Notes under the pieces: generated by a model
The model's database searches: none
What the model was told of the DNA's origin: nothing
The model's input: the letters and a program-made list of their open reading frames with translations, nothing else
NCBI GenBank assembly: GCA_016195405.1
Contig: JACPZP010000033.1
Coordinates: forward strand, 1 to 64,000
Direction: 5' to 3'
From: Planctomycetota bacterium
GTDB taxonomy: Bacteria; Planctomycetota; Planctomycetia; Gemmatales; Gemmataceae
Length of the DNA: 64,000 bases
Shown: positions 42,550 to 50,519 of the stretch, piece after piece
Layout: every line of letters starts with the position of its first letter
How positions within the stretch are numbered: position 1 is the stretch's first letter
Program-made: the position numbers and the translations under genes

Positions 42550-42623
42550 CATTGGCGTTTCGGTGTTCCGTATCCCATATTTCCCAGGGATCAGATTCTG
42601 CCTATCTTAGTGAACAAAAAGCC

Positions 42624-44072
42624 ATGAGACCGATCTTATCCACTGCTACCGGCGAGCGGCTTCGCAGCGTGATCCTCACGGTATGGCGAACCGGTTTCCT
42701 CCTGGTTCCAACCGGACTTCTACTGATCGCCAGCTTACGCCACCCCAGCGGGAACAACGCCATGCTGTGGATGGGCACCGCGTTCCAGATCATTGTTTGC
42801 GTGCTCGCCTTCGCTAATCGTGCCAGCTGGGGGCAGCCCATCGGTCCTTCCGTCGTGACGCTCTATCTCATCGCATTGACATGGTTGTGGTTCGGCGATT
42901 TTGTCGACGACTGGTACAATCACTTCGCCAAGTCGATCCTCTTGGTCATTCCCTTGGCGGTATTCGGATATCAGACGCTTTATGAGTCCGGCGCCCCGGC
43001 GATGCGGCGTGCGAACGCGCTTGCCCAACGTCTTGCCCAGCGGCAAGATTGGCCCTCCGACTTACAGGCTTGCCGGACCCTGACCGAGGTGAAGGCATTG
43101 CGGGCCGCCTTGTCGCTGGATGCGGCGCCGGCCCTGGCGTTGCTTCAGCACCCTCGTTTGGAAGTGCGTGTGGCCGCCCTCGCCGCTTTGGAGTTTCGCA
43201 AGGACTGGCGTCCGGGGCAGGCGGAATTGGTAATGCAAGTTGCCCAGCGTGCCGAGCAACCGGCATTGCGCGCGGCAGCGGTCACTGCGCTGGGAAACCT
43301 CGACGATCGACCCTTGGTGGAAACCTTGGCGCAGTTTCTGCACGACACCAGCCGCGAGGTCCGCAAAGCCGCCACCGAAGCGCTCTTGTGGGACACCGAA
43401 CGGCGTTGGTCGTGGATCCGCTATGCCGTCCGCCGCATCCTGGCCGATCCGCTGTTTCTCAATGACGGCCCGCTCCTTCACGACGGACAGCTTTTGACCT
43501 CCGAGGCGGTCAAGGATCTGACCGCGTGGTGTGCCGAAAAAGGCGTGATTTCCGCGCGGGCCGGCATGACCCTGGGCGCCCACTTCAATCGTGCCCTGAA
43601 CGAACAGCCCGACGCGAAGCTGGCACGGAACTTGCGCGGCCAGCTAGGCGACCCGCATACGCCGGCGATCCTGCGGCTTGAGCTGGCGCGCGTGCTGCAA
43701 TATCACCAGGAGCTTGACGGCCCGACTCTTGAGAAAATGCTCGATCCCGCGAATCCCGCGCCCATTCGCCTGATTTCCTGCGAGACGATTTTGATCGATC
43801 AGTCTGACACGCGGCTGCGCAACGGGGCAATGACCGCTTTGCGGGACCTGGCGCGTCTTCCAAACCGGGAGATCGCTTTGGCCACCGCCGACGTGATACA
43901 AAGACGTCTTGGCGTCGATTTGGGCCTGGGCCTTGGGCAGCCGTTGCCGCCCATCCAGAGCAAGCAGGCGGCCGAGATCACGCGCCGCGTCATGCACTGG
44001 GCGAGCCAAAACGAGCCTGCCGAAGATGAAGACGAGCGGAAATTGGAAGATTCGCGCGTGTTGGCAGGGTAG
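42624..44072 (+). CDS. Membrane protein with HEAT-like repeats
   Basis: 482 residues from ATG 42624. Four transmembrane helices in the first 130 residues (VWRTGFLLVPTGLLLIASL; AMLWMGTAFQIIVCVLAFA; VVTLYLIALTWLWFGDFV; AKSILLVIPLAVFGYQTL). Then Ala/Leu-rich helical repeats of HEAT type (HPRLEVRVAALAALEFRKDW; RAAAVTALGNLDDRPLVETLAQFL; SREVRKAATEALLWD). No catalytic motif. Perhaps a membrane scaffold; family not recognised. Confidence 0.65.
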   Translation: MRPILSTATGERLRSVILTVWRTGFLLVPTGLLLIASLRHPSGNNAMLWMGTAFQIIVCVLAFANRASWGQPIGPSVVTLYLIALTWLWFGDFVDDWYNHFAKSILLVIPLAVFGYQTLYESGAPAMRRANALAQRLAQRQDWPSDLQACRTLTEVKALRAALSLDAAPALALLQHPRLEVRVAALAALEFRKDWRPGQAELVMQVAQRAEQPALRAAAVTALGNLDDRPLVETLAQFLHDTSREVRKAATEALLWDTERRWSWIRYAVRRILADPLFLNDGPLLHDGQLLTSEAVKDLTAWCAEKGVISARAGMTLGAHFNRALNEQPDAKLARNLRGQLGDPHTPAILRLELARVLQYHQELDGPTLEKMLDPANPAPIRLISCETILIDQSDTRLRNGAMTALRDLARLPNREIALATADVIQRRLGVDLGLGLGQPLPPIQSKQAAEITRRVMHWASQNEPAEDEDERKLEDSRVLAG

Positions 44073-44122
44073 AGGGGCTTCAAAAAGGAGTCAGGACTGA
44101 ATGTCCCCTTATTCTTCCTCCA

Positions 44123-44542
44123 TTAACCAACGATTCTAATGTCGGCTGGGTCTGGCCATTCGAGCAGCGGTGAGAAGTTTACCTTCCATACATCAAGCTC
44201 ACACAGGTTTTCACCACTATCCACATTCAAAGCCACTGATACCGGAACTCCATCGCTGTCTGTGAACTCTCCCAGCACAAGTTGTTGCGCGAACAAGCGG
44301 CTTGTGCTTTCTACGCCCTTTGGAATAAGCGACAGGCTACCCATTCCCCCGTCACTCATTTCGGCAACGTGAAGATCATTCAACGATTCGATAAGATGCC
44401 GAGTCGCTGGTTTGCCCTTTAGCAGAGCAGCGATTACTGCCTTCTCTTGACCGGAAAGAGAACGTATGGCGTTCACGGCAGTGTGGTCCTCCCTGCGTTG
44501 ATTACCCCGTTTTGTAGTTTGAATGCGTGGTAGGTTGTTCAT
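44123..44542 (-). CDS. DUF6984-like protein (possible immunity-type)
   Basis: 139 residues. IRSLSGQEKAVIAALLKG at the start, VAEMSDGGMGSLSLIP in the middle, and GVPVSVALNVDSGENLCELDVWKVNFSPLLEWP at the end match a small family recalled as DUF6984, whose members are often solitary and linked with toxin/immunity loci. No toxin was found nearby. The C-terminal ELDVWKVNFSPL is the most conserved part. Confidence 0.5.
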   Translation of the reverse strand: MNNLPRIQTTKRGNQRREDHTAVNAIRSLSGQEKAVIAALLKGKPATRHLIESLNDLHVAEMSDGGMGSLSLIPKGVESTSRLFAQQLVLGEFTDSDGVPVSVALNVDSGENLCELDVWKVNFSPLLEWPDPADIRIVG

Positions 44543-44712
44543 TGACCAGCAACCGTGATGGTGCGGACATTCAGGCTGCCTCGCCCAAGGTCGTGTCGTA
44601 GGTCACGCTGCTCGTGCCGCCGAAGAAAGCCGTCTAGAGCGCCGCACCATGATTCTAAAGAAGAACCTGACGGTCTGGACCTAAATTACTGTGCACGACT
44701 CAGTAGCACACC

Positions 44713-44834
44713 AACCCGACGCGCCAGCGAGGGAGCAGAAAAGCACGCTTCCACTCGCTGGCGCGTCGGGTTAGTGCACATTCAGGCACAGCTTCTAGTA
44801 TTCTAGGTCCTGCCCCCTTTTTGAAACCGTTTCT
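44713..44834. repeat. Palindrome with 19-nt perfect arms plus REP half-copy
   Basis: aacccgacgcgccagcgag (44713-44731) and its exact complement (44754-44772) flank a 22-base loop. Thirty bases further, 44805-44834 (aggtcctgccccctttttgaaaccgtttct) resembles one arm of the REP at 57617-57684. The 300 bases between the DUF6984-like gene and the fusion gene contain only these. Confidence 0.7.
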
Positions 44835-44849
44835 AGAAGCCGATTCCGG

Positions 44850-46805
44850 TCAATAACCCCGTTGTTTATCCACCACGCAAAGAAGCGGCTCGCCGGCTAC
44901 GAACCGCCGCACATTCTCGCGGTAAAGCCGCCACTGCCGATCCATCGCTCCCACGGACTGCCCGCCGATGTGCGGACTGATAACCAGATTCGGCGCTTTC
45001 CACAGGGGATGACCGTCCGGCAATGGCTCCGGATCGCTAACGTCGAGGCCGGCGGCGGCGATTTCACCTTTCGTCAGCGCGGCTATCAGGTCGGGCGTCT
45101 TCACCAAGCCGCCGCGAGCGATGTTGATGAAGAACGCGCTCGGCTTCATGGCGCTTAACTGTTTCGCGCCGAACATGCCGCGCGTCTTTTCCGTCAACGG
45201 CACGGCCAGCACCACCACGTCCGCCTTCGGCAGCAATTCCATCATCATTTCCGGACGGCTCAGGCTAAACACGAAATCCGGTTTCACAAGGGCTTCGTTA
45301 GCGTCGATCGCCAGCACGCGCATGCCGAATGCCTGGGCCCGCTTGGCGATTTGCGTACCGATGCCGCCCAGGCCGACGATTAGCATTGACTTGCCATGTA
45401 GCTCGTCGGCTTTGCTGACGCTCTTCAGCTCTTTCCAGTTGCCGGGGCCTTTCTGGATCGGTCCGCGCGTCAAATTCAAAAGCAGCGCCATCGCCTGGTC
45501 GGCAACGTTGGGCCCGTAGAGCCGCTGCGTATTCGTTAGGACGATGGCGCTCTTGACCAGTTCGGGGACCAGGTCCTTTTCCACACCGGCATGACCCACT
45601 GCGATCCAGCGCAGCTTCTTGCCGGCGGAGACTATGTCGGAAGTGCAGAAGCCGAGAACGGCGTCGGCGTCGCCGGCTTCCTTGGCGGCCTCCTCGGTGG
45701 ACTTGACGGGAACGAACAGCACTTCCGGGGCGATGCGCTTTAGTTCCAGTAACCGCGCTGGCATCAGATTGGGAACGATGATCCGCTTAGGCGCCGTCCA
45801 ACCGCTGGTCTTCTTAGTCGGCGATGGTCCTTCGTAGATGCCGAAATCCTCGACGAGATCCCACGGCATGATCCGGCCCAGCAGCTCATCGTAAACATGG
45901 CGCGTCTCATCCTTGCGCGTGTTCGCTTCAATGCCGGTCCACTCTTTGTGCCAAGGCATCTCGATAGTCTTCAGAATGTCATCGAGTTCCTTGCCGGCAT
46001 CGATTCCCTTTCTCACTTGCTCGCGGAGTTCGCTGAAGTATCGTTGCTGCTTCTTGAGAACTTCGGGACCGGCGAGCGGACCGTGGCCGGGGCAGACCAT
46101 CTTTACGTCAAGTTGCATGGCCTTGTCGAGGACGCGAATCCACGAGGCCGAGTCGGAATGGCCCATGTAGTTGAACGGCCCATTGGTGCAGGCGTCGCCC
46201 GTGCATAGGACCTTGTGCTTGGGCAGATACATGAACGCGTCGCCGGCGGTATGGGCGTGACCCAGGAACAAGAACTCCACGCGATTTTTGCCGTCGTCGA
46301 GGATCAGCTTCTCGTCGAAGATGATGTCCGGCACCTTGAGAAAGCTGGCGGCCACGTCTTTGCGGCCGGTCGCTCCCTTGCCCGCGTCGGCGAATTCCTG
46401 TGGGCCGCTAATGCGGAGCAATCGAGCGCAATGGGTCTGGGCGACGATGCTCGCGCCCGCCTTCGTAAAGACGGCGTTGCCATAGGCGTGATCGCCGTGG
46501 TGGTGCGAATCGAGCACGTAGCGGATCGGCTTGTCGGTGGTCTTCTTGACGGCTTCAATCACATCGCCCGCTTCTTTGGGAAAGTTGGCGTCGAAGACGA
46601 CGACGTAATCTTCCATTACCACCCAGATGTTGTTGCTGCCTCCGAAGACGACATTCTGGTCCGTGGCGCTGATGGCCGAATAGCGGAAGAATATGCCGGG
46701 AGCGATCTCCCGCACGTCGTTGAAATTCATCTTGGGAAGCTCGCCCTGCGCTTGGAGGGGCAGGGGAACTACGAACAGCAGTAGCAAGCCAACAACGCGC
46801 CGCAT
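44850..46805 (-). CDS. Secreted metallo-beta-lactamase / D-2-hydroxyacid dehydrogenase fusion
   Basis: 651 residues, signal peptide RVVGLLLLFVVPLPLQA. Domain 1 (about 25-300) is a metallo-beta-lactamase fold hydrolase: SHHHGDHAYGN near 97-107 (HxHxDH), FLGHAHTAGD and VCPGHGPLAG supply the other metal ligands. Domain 2 (about 330-650) is a full D-isomer 2-hydroxyacid dehydrogenase: GLGGIGTQIAKRAQAFG for NAD, ARGGLV with the substrate Arg, DPEP with Glu and SPHIGG with the catalytic His. All key residues of both enzymes are kept. A glyoxalase-II-like hydrolase yields D-lactate, which the second half could oxidise, but this coupling is speculative. NAD dependence outside the cytoplasm is odd for an exported protein. 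Confidence 0.85.
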   Translation of the reverse strand: MRRVVGLLLLFVVPLPLQAQGELPKMNFNDVREIAPGIFFRYSAISATDQNVVFGGSNNIWVVMEDYVVVFDANFPKEAGDVIEAVKKTTDKPIRYVLDSHHHGDHAYGNAVFTKAGASIVAQTHCARLLRISGPQEFADAGKGATGRKDVAASFLKVPDIIFDEKLILDDGKNRVEFLFLGHAHTAGDAFMYLPKHKVLCTGDACTNGPFNYMGHSDSASWIRVLDKAMQLDVKMVCPGHGPLAGPEVLKKQQRYFSELREQVRKGIDAGKELDDILKTIEMPWHKEWTGIEANTRKDETRHVYDELLGRIMPWDLVEDFGIYEGPSPTKKTSGWTAPKRIIVPNLMPARLLELKRIAPEVLFVPVKSTEEAAKEAGDADAVLGFCTSDIVSAGKKLRWIAVGHAGVEKDLVPELVKSAIVLTNTQRLYGPNVADQAMALLLNLTRGPIQKGPGNWKELKSVSKADELHGKSMLIVGLGGIGTQIAKRAQAFGMRVLAIDANEALVKPDFVFSLSRPEMMMELLPKADVVVLAVPLTEKTRGMFGAKQLSAMKPSAFFINIARGGLVKTPDLIAALTKGEIAAAGLDVSDPEPLPDGHPLWKAPNLVISPHIGGQSVGAMDRQWRLYRENVRRFVAGEPLLCVVDKQRGY

Positions 46806-46889
46806 GGCATCGCTCCGAAATTGAGAAAAAGGAGATTCGCCAACAATGTACGGCGAACCCGCGGCATTCGCAATGGGTCACTCCAGAAG

Positions 46890-46968
46890 TTTAGCCGCGA
46901 GCCAACGGCGAGCGTGGAAGCAACCCCCATGGGATTCGGTCCGCGCTCGCCGTTGGCTCGCGGCTAAA
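46890..46968. repeat. Palindrome with 25-nt perfect arms (tttagccgcgagcc...)
   Basis: 46890-46914 and 46944-46968 are exact inverted copies. The element occupies the gap between the divergent fusion gene and mutS2 and ends about 20 bases before the mutS2 start, so it is in both promoter regions. The start gtttagccgcgag recurs at the uvrA break at 56821-56838. Confidence 0.8.
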
Positions 46969-46987
46969 CGCCGTTAGAATGATCCGC

Positions 46988-48916
46988 ATGGATTCTCATA
47001 CGCTGGAAATCCTGGAGTTTCCCAAAGTGTTGGAGCTGGTGGCAGGCTACTCCGCCTGTTCCCTGGGAAAGGAGCTTGCGCGGCAGGCGACGGCGGGCGC
47101 GAACGCCGACGGCATCCGCAACGAGATCGCGCTCGTCTCGGAGATGGTCGATGCGCTCGGCGACGGTCAGTCGCCGCCGTTTGCGGGCCTTCATGACGTG
47201 CGCTTGCTTTCGCGCCGAGCCGCGATCGGAGCCATGCTGACCGCCGAGCAGCTTCTGGAGGTGGCGGAGACGCTCACCTGCACCGGCAACATGTATCGTT
47301 ATCGGATGCGGCTACCCGACAAGCATCAGCGCCTCATCGCGCTGCTTGCCCCAGTGGAGGATCTAGGGCTGGTGGGCAAATCGATCCACGGCTGCATCGA
47401 TTCACGCGGGCACGTCCTCGATATGGCCAGCCCGGACCTTGCTCGAGTACGCAAGCAGATTACCGACATCGACGAACGCGTGCAAACCAAGATCAAGCAC
47501 CTGCTGCGCGATCCCGAGCTGCGCAAGGCGCTTCGCTATCCGAACGCCACCGTCAGCGGCGATCATTATGTCTTGCCGGTGGCGGTCAATTATCGCCAGC
47601 GAATCCAAGGGGTCGTCCATCGCACGAGCAGCACCGGCGAGACGATCTTCATCGAACCGGCCGCCATCGCCGGCCTGAGTGCCGAGCGCGTTGTGCTTAA
47701 AGGTGAGGAAGATCGCGAGATTCGTCGCATTCTTCGCAAGCTGACCGCCGACGTCGGCAAAGTGTCACGGCAGCTAGGATACGCCATCGAGGTCATGGCC
47801 CGGCTTGATTTCGTCACGGCCAAAGCCAAGTTCAGCCGGGACTTCAAGCTGGCGGCGCCGGAGATCAACACCGAAGGCAAGCTCTGGCTGCGGCAGGCGC
47901 GGCATCCGGTTCTAGAGCAGATTTTTAGTAGTCCAACGCAAGATGCGGCGAGCGCGAAACCGCAAGCGGAGCGCGAAGTCGTTCCCATTGACGTGCGGCT
48001 TGGGCATCCGTTCAACCTCTTGATCATCACGGGGCCAAACACCGGCGGCAAGACGGTGACGCTGAAAACGACAGGCCTCCTGTGCCTCATGGCCCAGACG
48101 GGGATGCACATACCGGCGGGGCAGGGGAGCCTGGTTCCGGCTTTTCAGCATATCCTGGCCGACATTGGCGACGAGCAGAGCCTGGAGCAATCGCTGAGCA
48201 CCTTTAGTTCGCACATGTCGCGGATCTCGCACATCCTCAAAACGGCGAACCAGAAAAGTCTCGTGCTCTTGGACGAACTGGGCGCGGGCACCGATCCGAT
48301 CGAAGGCGCGGCGCTGGGCCGGGCGATTCTCGACGAACTAGACCGGATCGGCTGCCGGGCGATGGTGACGACTCACCTGGGCAATCTCAAGACGTATGCG
48401 TTCCACAACGATCGCGCGGAAAACGCCGCCGTCGAGTTCGACGCCGAAACACTGCGGCCGACATTCCGGCTGCATATCGGCCAGTTCGGCATGAGCAATG
48501 CCCTGAAGATCGCCCGCCGGCTCAAACTGCCGCGCGACCTGTTGAAGCGGGCGCGTCGTTACCTGCGGAAGAGTCAACGGCGCGCTCCGGAGATGTTGCA
48601 ACTCCAGCAAAAGCGAGAAGAGGCCGAGAAGGCACGCGAGGAGGCCCTCAAAGCGCAGGCCGAAGCGGGCCGGCAGCGCGAAGAGCTGGAACGAAAGCTT
48701 CACGAGGTCGAACGTCAAGCTCAGGCCGCAGCCGCCCTTAAGGACTGGCGTTTGCGCTTACAGATCGGCGACAAAGTCCACGTGCCGCGCTATGACAAGA
48801 ACGGCATCGTCAAACGCGTCGATCACAAACGGAACATGGCCGTCGTCAGCTTGGGGCTGGGCCAATGGGAGGTATCGTTCGAAGAGGTGTTTCCGGTCAA
48901 TCAAGAAGCGCGCTGA
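46988..48916 (+). CDS. mutS2: MutS2-type DNA ATPase without Smr domain
   Basis: 642 residues from ATG 46988 (MDSHTLEILEFPKVLELVAGY, the MutS2 start; ATG 46979 adds three). Core helices, clamp and ATPase are present: Walker A TGPNTGGKTVTLKTTGLL, Walker B LVLLDELGAGTDPIEGAALG, ST motif ...STFSSHMSRI, VTTHLGNLKTYAF. A long coiled coil (about 540-590) and a small SH3-like segment (IGDKVHVPRYDKNGIVKRVDHKRNMAVVSLGLGQWEV) end the protein. The C-terminal Smr nuclease domain of typical MutS2 (about 780 residues) is missing, so nicking activity is not expected. It may act in recombination control or ribosome rescue. Confidence 0.9.
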   Translation: MDSHTLEILEFPKVLELVAGYSACSLGKELARQATAGANADGIRNEIALVSEMVDALGDGQSPPFAGLHDVRLLSRRAAIGAMLTAEQLLEVAETLTCTGNMYRYRMRLPDKHQRLIALLAPVEDLGLVGKSIHGCIDSRGHVLDMASPDLARVRKQITDIDERVQTKIKHLLRDPELRKALRYPNATVSGDHYVLPVAVNYRQRIQGVVHRTSSTGETIFIEPAAIAGLSAERVVLKGEEDREIRRILRKLTADVGKVSRQLGYAIEVMARLDFVTAKAKFSRDFKLAAPEINTEGKLWLRQARHPVLEQIFSSPTQDAASAKPQAEREVVPIDVRLGHPFNLLIITGPNTGGKTVTLKTTGLLCLMAQTGMHIPAGQGSLVPAFQHILADIGDEQSLEQSLSTFSSHMSRISHILKTANQKSLVLLDELGAGTDPIEGAALGRAILDELDRIGCRAMVTTHLGNLKTYAFHNDRAENAAVEFDAETLRPTFRLHIGQFGMSNALKIARRLKLPRDLLKRARRYLRKSQRRAPEMLQLQQKREEAEKAREEALKAQAEAGRQREELERKLHEVERQAQAAAALKDWRLRLQIGDKVHVPRYDKNGIVKRVDHKRNMAVVSLGLGQWEVSFEEVFPVNQEAR

Positions 48917-48927
48917 TTCAGAGCTAC

Positions 48928-49539
48928 TCACTCGTCGCCGAAGAGCGCGTTGACCGCGATCTTCCCGAGATCGGCTCCGTCGACGATCAAAGAAACGGAA
49001 TCACCGAGTTTTTGCTCAGTCCGTTTTTGATACTGCGGGTCGTCGCTTGGACCGGAAGGGGTTGAATAGATCTCAACGCAGTCGTCCACGAGGTTAATGA
49101 TCCAATACCAAGGGATGCCGGCTGCGGCGTATATGGGACCTTTCTCGTTGCGATCCTTGTCGAGCGATGACTGCGCGACCTCGATTATGAGGGCGATCTC
49201 TTCCGGACTCGGATGCCTTTTAAGGTAACGATTCGCCGGTCCGCGCACAATCGCGAGGTCGGGTTCCGGTTCACTATCCGCGGTAGTAATCGCCGATTGA
49301 ATGCGAATGCGCCAGGCGTCCGGCAACAGCCTGCGCACACATTCGTGGGTTAAATCCATGATTGCGTCGTGGGGCGGATTTCTGGTCATTTTGGGAACGA
49401 GCCAACCGTTGAGGAGTTCCAGGTCATCGTCTTCGCCGAGAATACCTACTTCAATCATACGATGGTACTCGTCGACTGAGAAACGTCGCACGGGAAAGTG
49501 AGGAACCTGAAAGTCGGGAGAAAGAGATGCGGTCGACAT
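48928..49539 (-). CDS. Uma2-family (DUF820) putative endonuclease
   Basis: 203 residues from ATG 49539. The PD-(D/E)xK-like pattern of Uma2 proteins is clear: DDDLELLNGWLVPKMTRNPPHDAI, EPEPDLAIVRG, EIALIIEVAQSSLDKDRNEKGPIYAAAGIPWYWIINL. The family is very abundant in cyanobacteria and planctomycetes, usually as isolated genes, and its biological role is not established. Confidence 0.85.
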   Translation of the reverse strand: MSTASLSPDFQVPHFPVRRFSVDEYHRMIEVGILGEDDDLELLNGWLVPKMTRNPPHDAIMDLTHECVRRLLPDAWRIRIQSAITTADSEPEPDLAIVRGPANRYLKRHPSPEEIALIIEVAQSSLDKDRNEKGPIYAAAGIPWYWIINLVDDCVEIYSTPSGPSDDPQYQKRTEQKLGDSVSLIVDGADLGKIAVNALFGDE

Positions 49540-49597
49540 CGGGATTCCATCCAAAGGCAAAGTGGACTTAGGTCAGCATAACAAAGCGGAGTGCTTT

Positions 49598-50470
49598 TTA
49601 CACTGAGGATCCATGTTCTCTGGGCACTTTGTCTCTGAGACCAAGGAATTCTGGACTAACTTTGGCCAAGAATCCGAGCGCGAATCCCACAATGATTCCT
49701 TCAACGAGTGCGATCGGCACGTGGGCGATGGCCAAGACAAGCGGCGGCATGGCCCAATAGGTTTCCCCTCCCAGAATTAGCACCCCAAAATTCAATGCCA
49801 ACGTTAAGAGCACGCCCAATTCGCCCAGGAGAAGCCCGAGCGGAAACTCCGGCGCGCCTTCCAGGCGACGCTCGACGGCTACGAGAAGGGCGGCCACGAG
49901 CGCGGCGGCGCCCCACATCCAAGGTGATAGCCATAGCTCGTTGACAGGCTCAAAGCTGAGTGATTGGGTCTCGAAGTTCAGATTCGCATACAACAGTGCG
50001 ACGCTGGCAAATAGGCTCATCGTCCAGACCATGCCGGCGCCGGCGACGAGGCATGTTCGAGACCAAGGATGCCGCAGCCACGCGATGCGATTCATCAGCC
50101 GAAAGAGTCCCCAGACGGCGAGGGCGGGCAGAGTCATCACGCAACTATTGACGCCGACCGCCAGGACGCCGCCGTGACCCGGGGGCAACATCGCCTGAAG
50201 GGCGAGGGCGATCGGAATGGCCAGCGCCGCCCGCGGGCCGAGCAGAATGCCGACGAGTCCGTTGAGAAGCAAGTGTACGGAAGCCGGCCCAGTCTTGATG
50301 TGAATGAGCGAGGCGATGAAGAAGGCGGCCGTCAATAACGCGATGCGCGGGATCTCTTCATCACGCAACCGAATCGATCCCAGAACTGCCAGCAATACAG
50401 TGAGGGCCGCTCCACCAATGATCCAGGGCGCGGTTAAGTAGCCATCGGAAATGTGTACGGCCAGGAGCAT
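49598..50470 (-). CDS. CbiM/NikM-like energy-coupling factor transporter component
   Basis: 290 residues with about seven transmembrane helices. It starts MLLAVHISDGYLTAPWI, matching the MHI-x-[DE]-G start of CbiM/NikM, where His2 and the N-terminus bind Co or Ni. Here the conserved His is at position 6. Later conserved HIKTGPASVHLLLNGLVGILLGPRAALAI, LPPGHGGVLAVGVNSCVMTLPAL and AHVPIALVEGIIVG match the family. No CbiN, CbiQ or CbiO partner gene is in the window, so it may share a transporter core encoded elsewhere. Confidence 0.8.
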   Translation of the reverse strand: MLLAVHISDGYLTAPWIIGGAALTVLLAVLGSIRLRDEEIPRIALLTAAFFIASLIHIKTGPASVHLLLNGLVGILLGPRAALAIPIALALQAMLPPGHGGVLAVGVNSCVMTLPALAVWGLFRLMNRIAWLRHPWSRTCLVAGAGMVWTMSLFASVALLYANLNFETQSLSFEPVNELWLSPWMWGAAALVAALLVAVERRLEGAPEFPLGLLLGELGVLLTLALNFGVLILGGETYWAMPPLVLAIAHVPIALVEGIIVGFALGFLAKVSPEFLGLRDKVPREHGSSV

Positions 50471-50519
50471 GAATCATACTAACGGGTTAGCGCGACCTTG
50501 CGAAGTCGCAAGCGCCAAG

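Noticed and set aside
44805..44834. Intrinsic terminator for the fusion gene
   Set aside because: The ttttt run is inside a REP half-copy and no adjacent stem pairs in the needed orientation.
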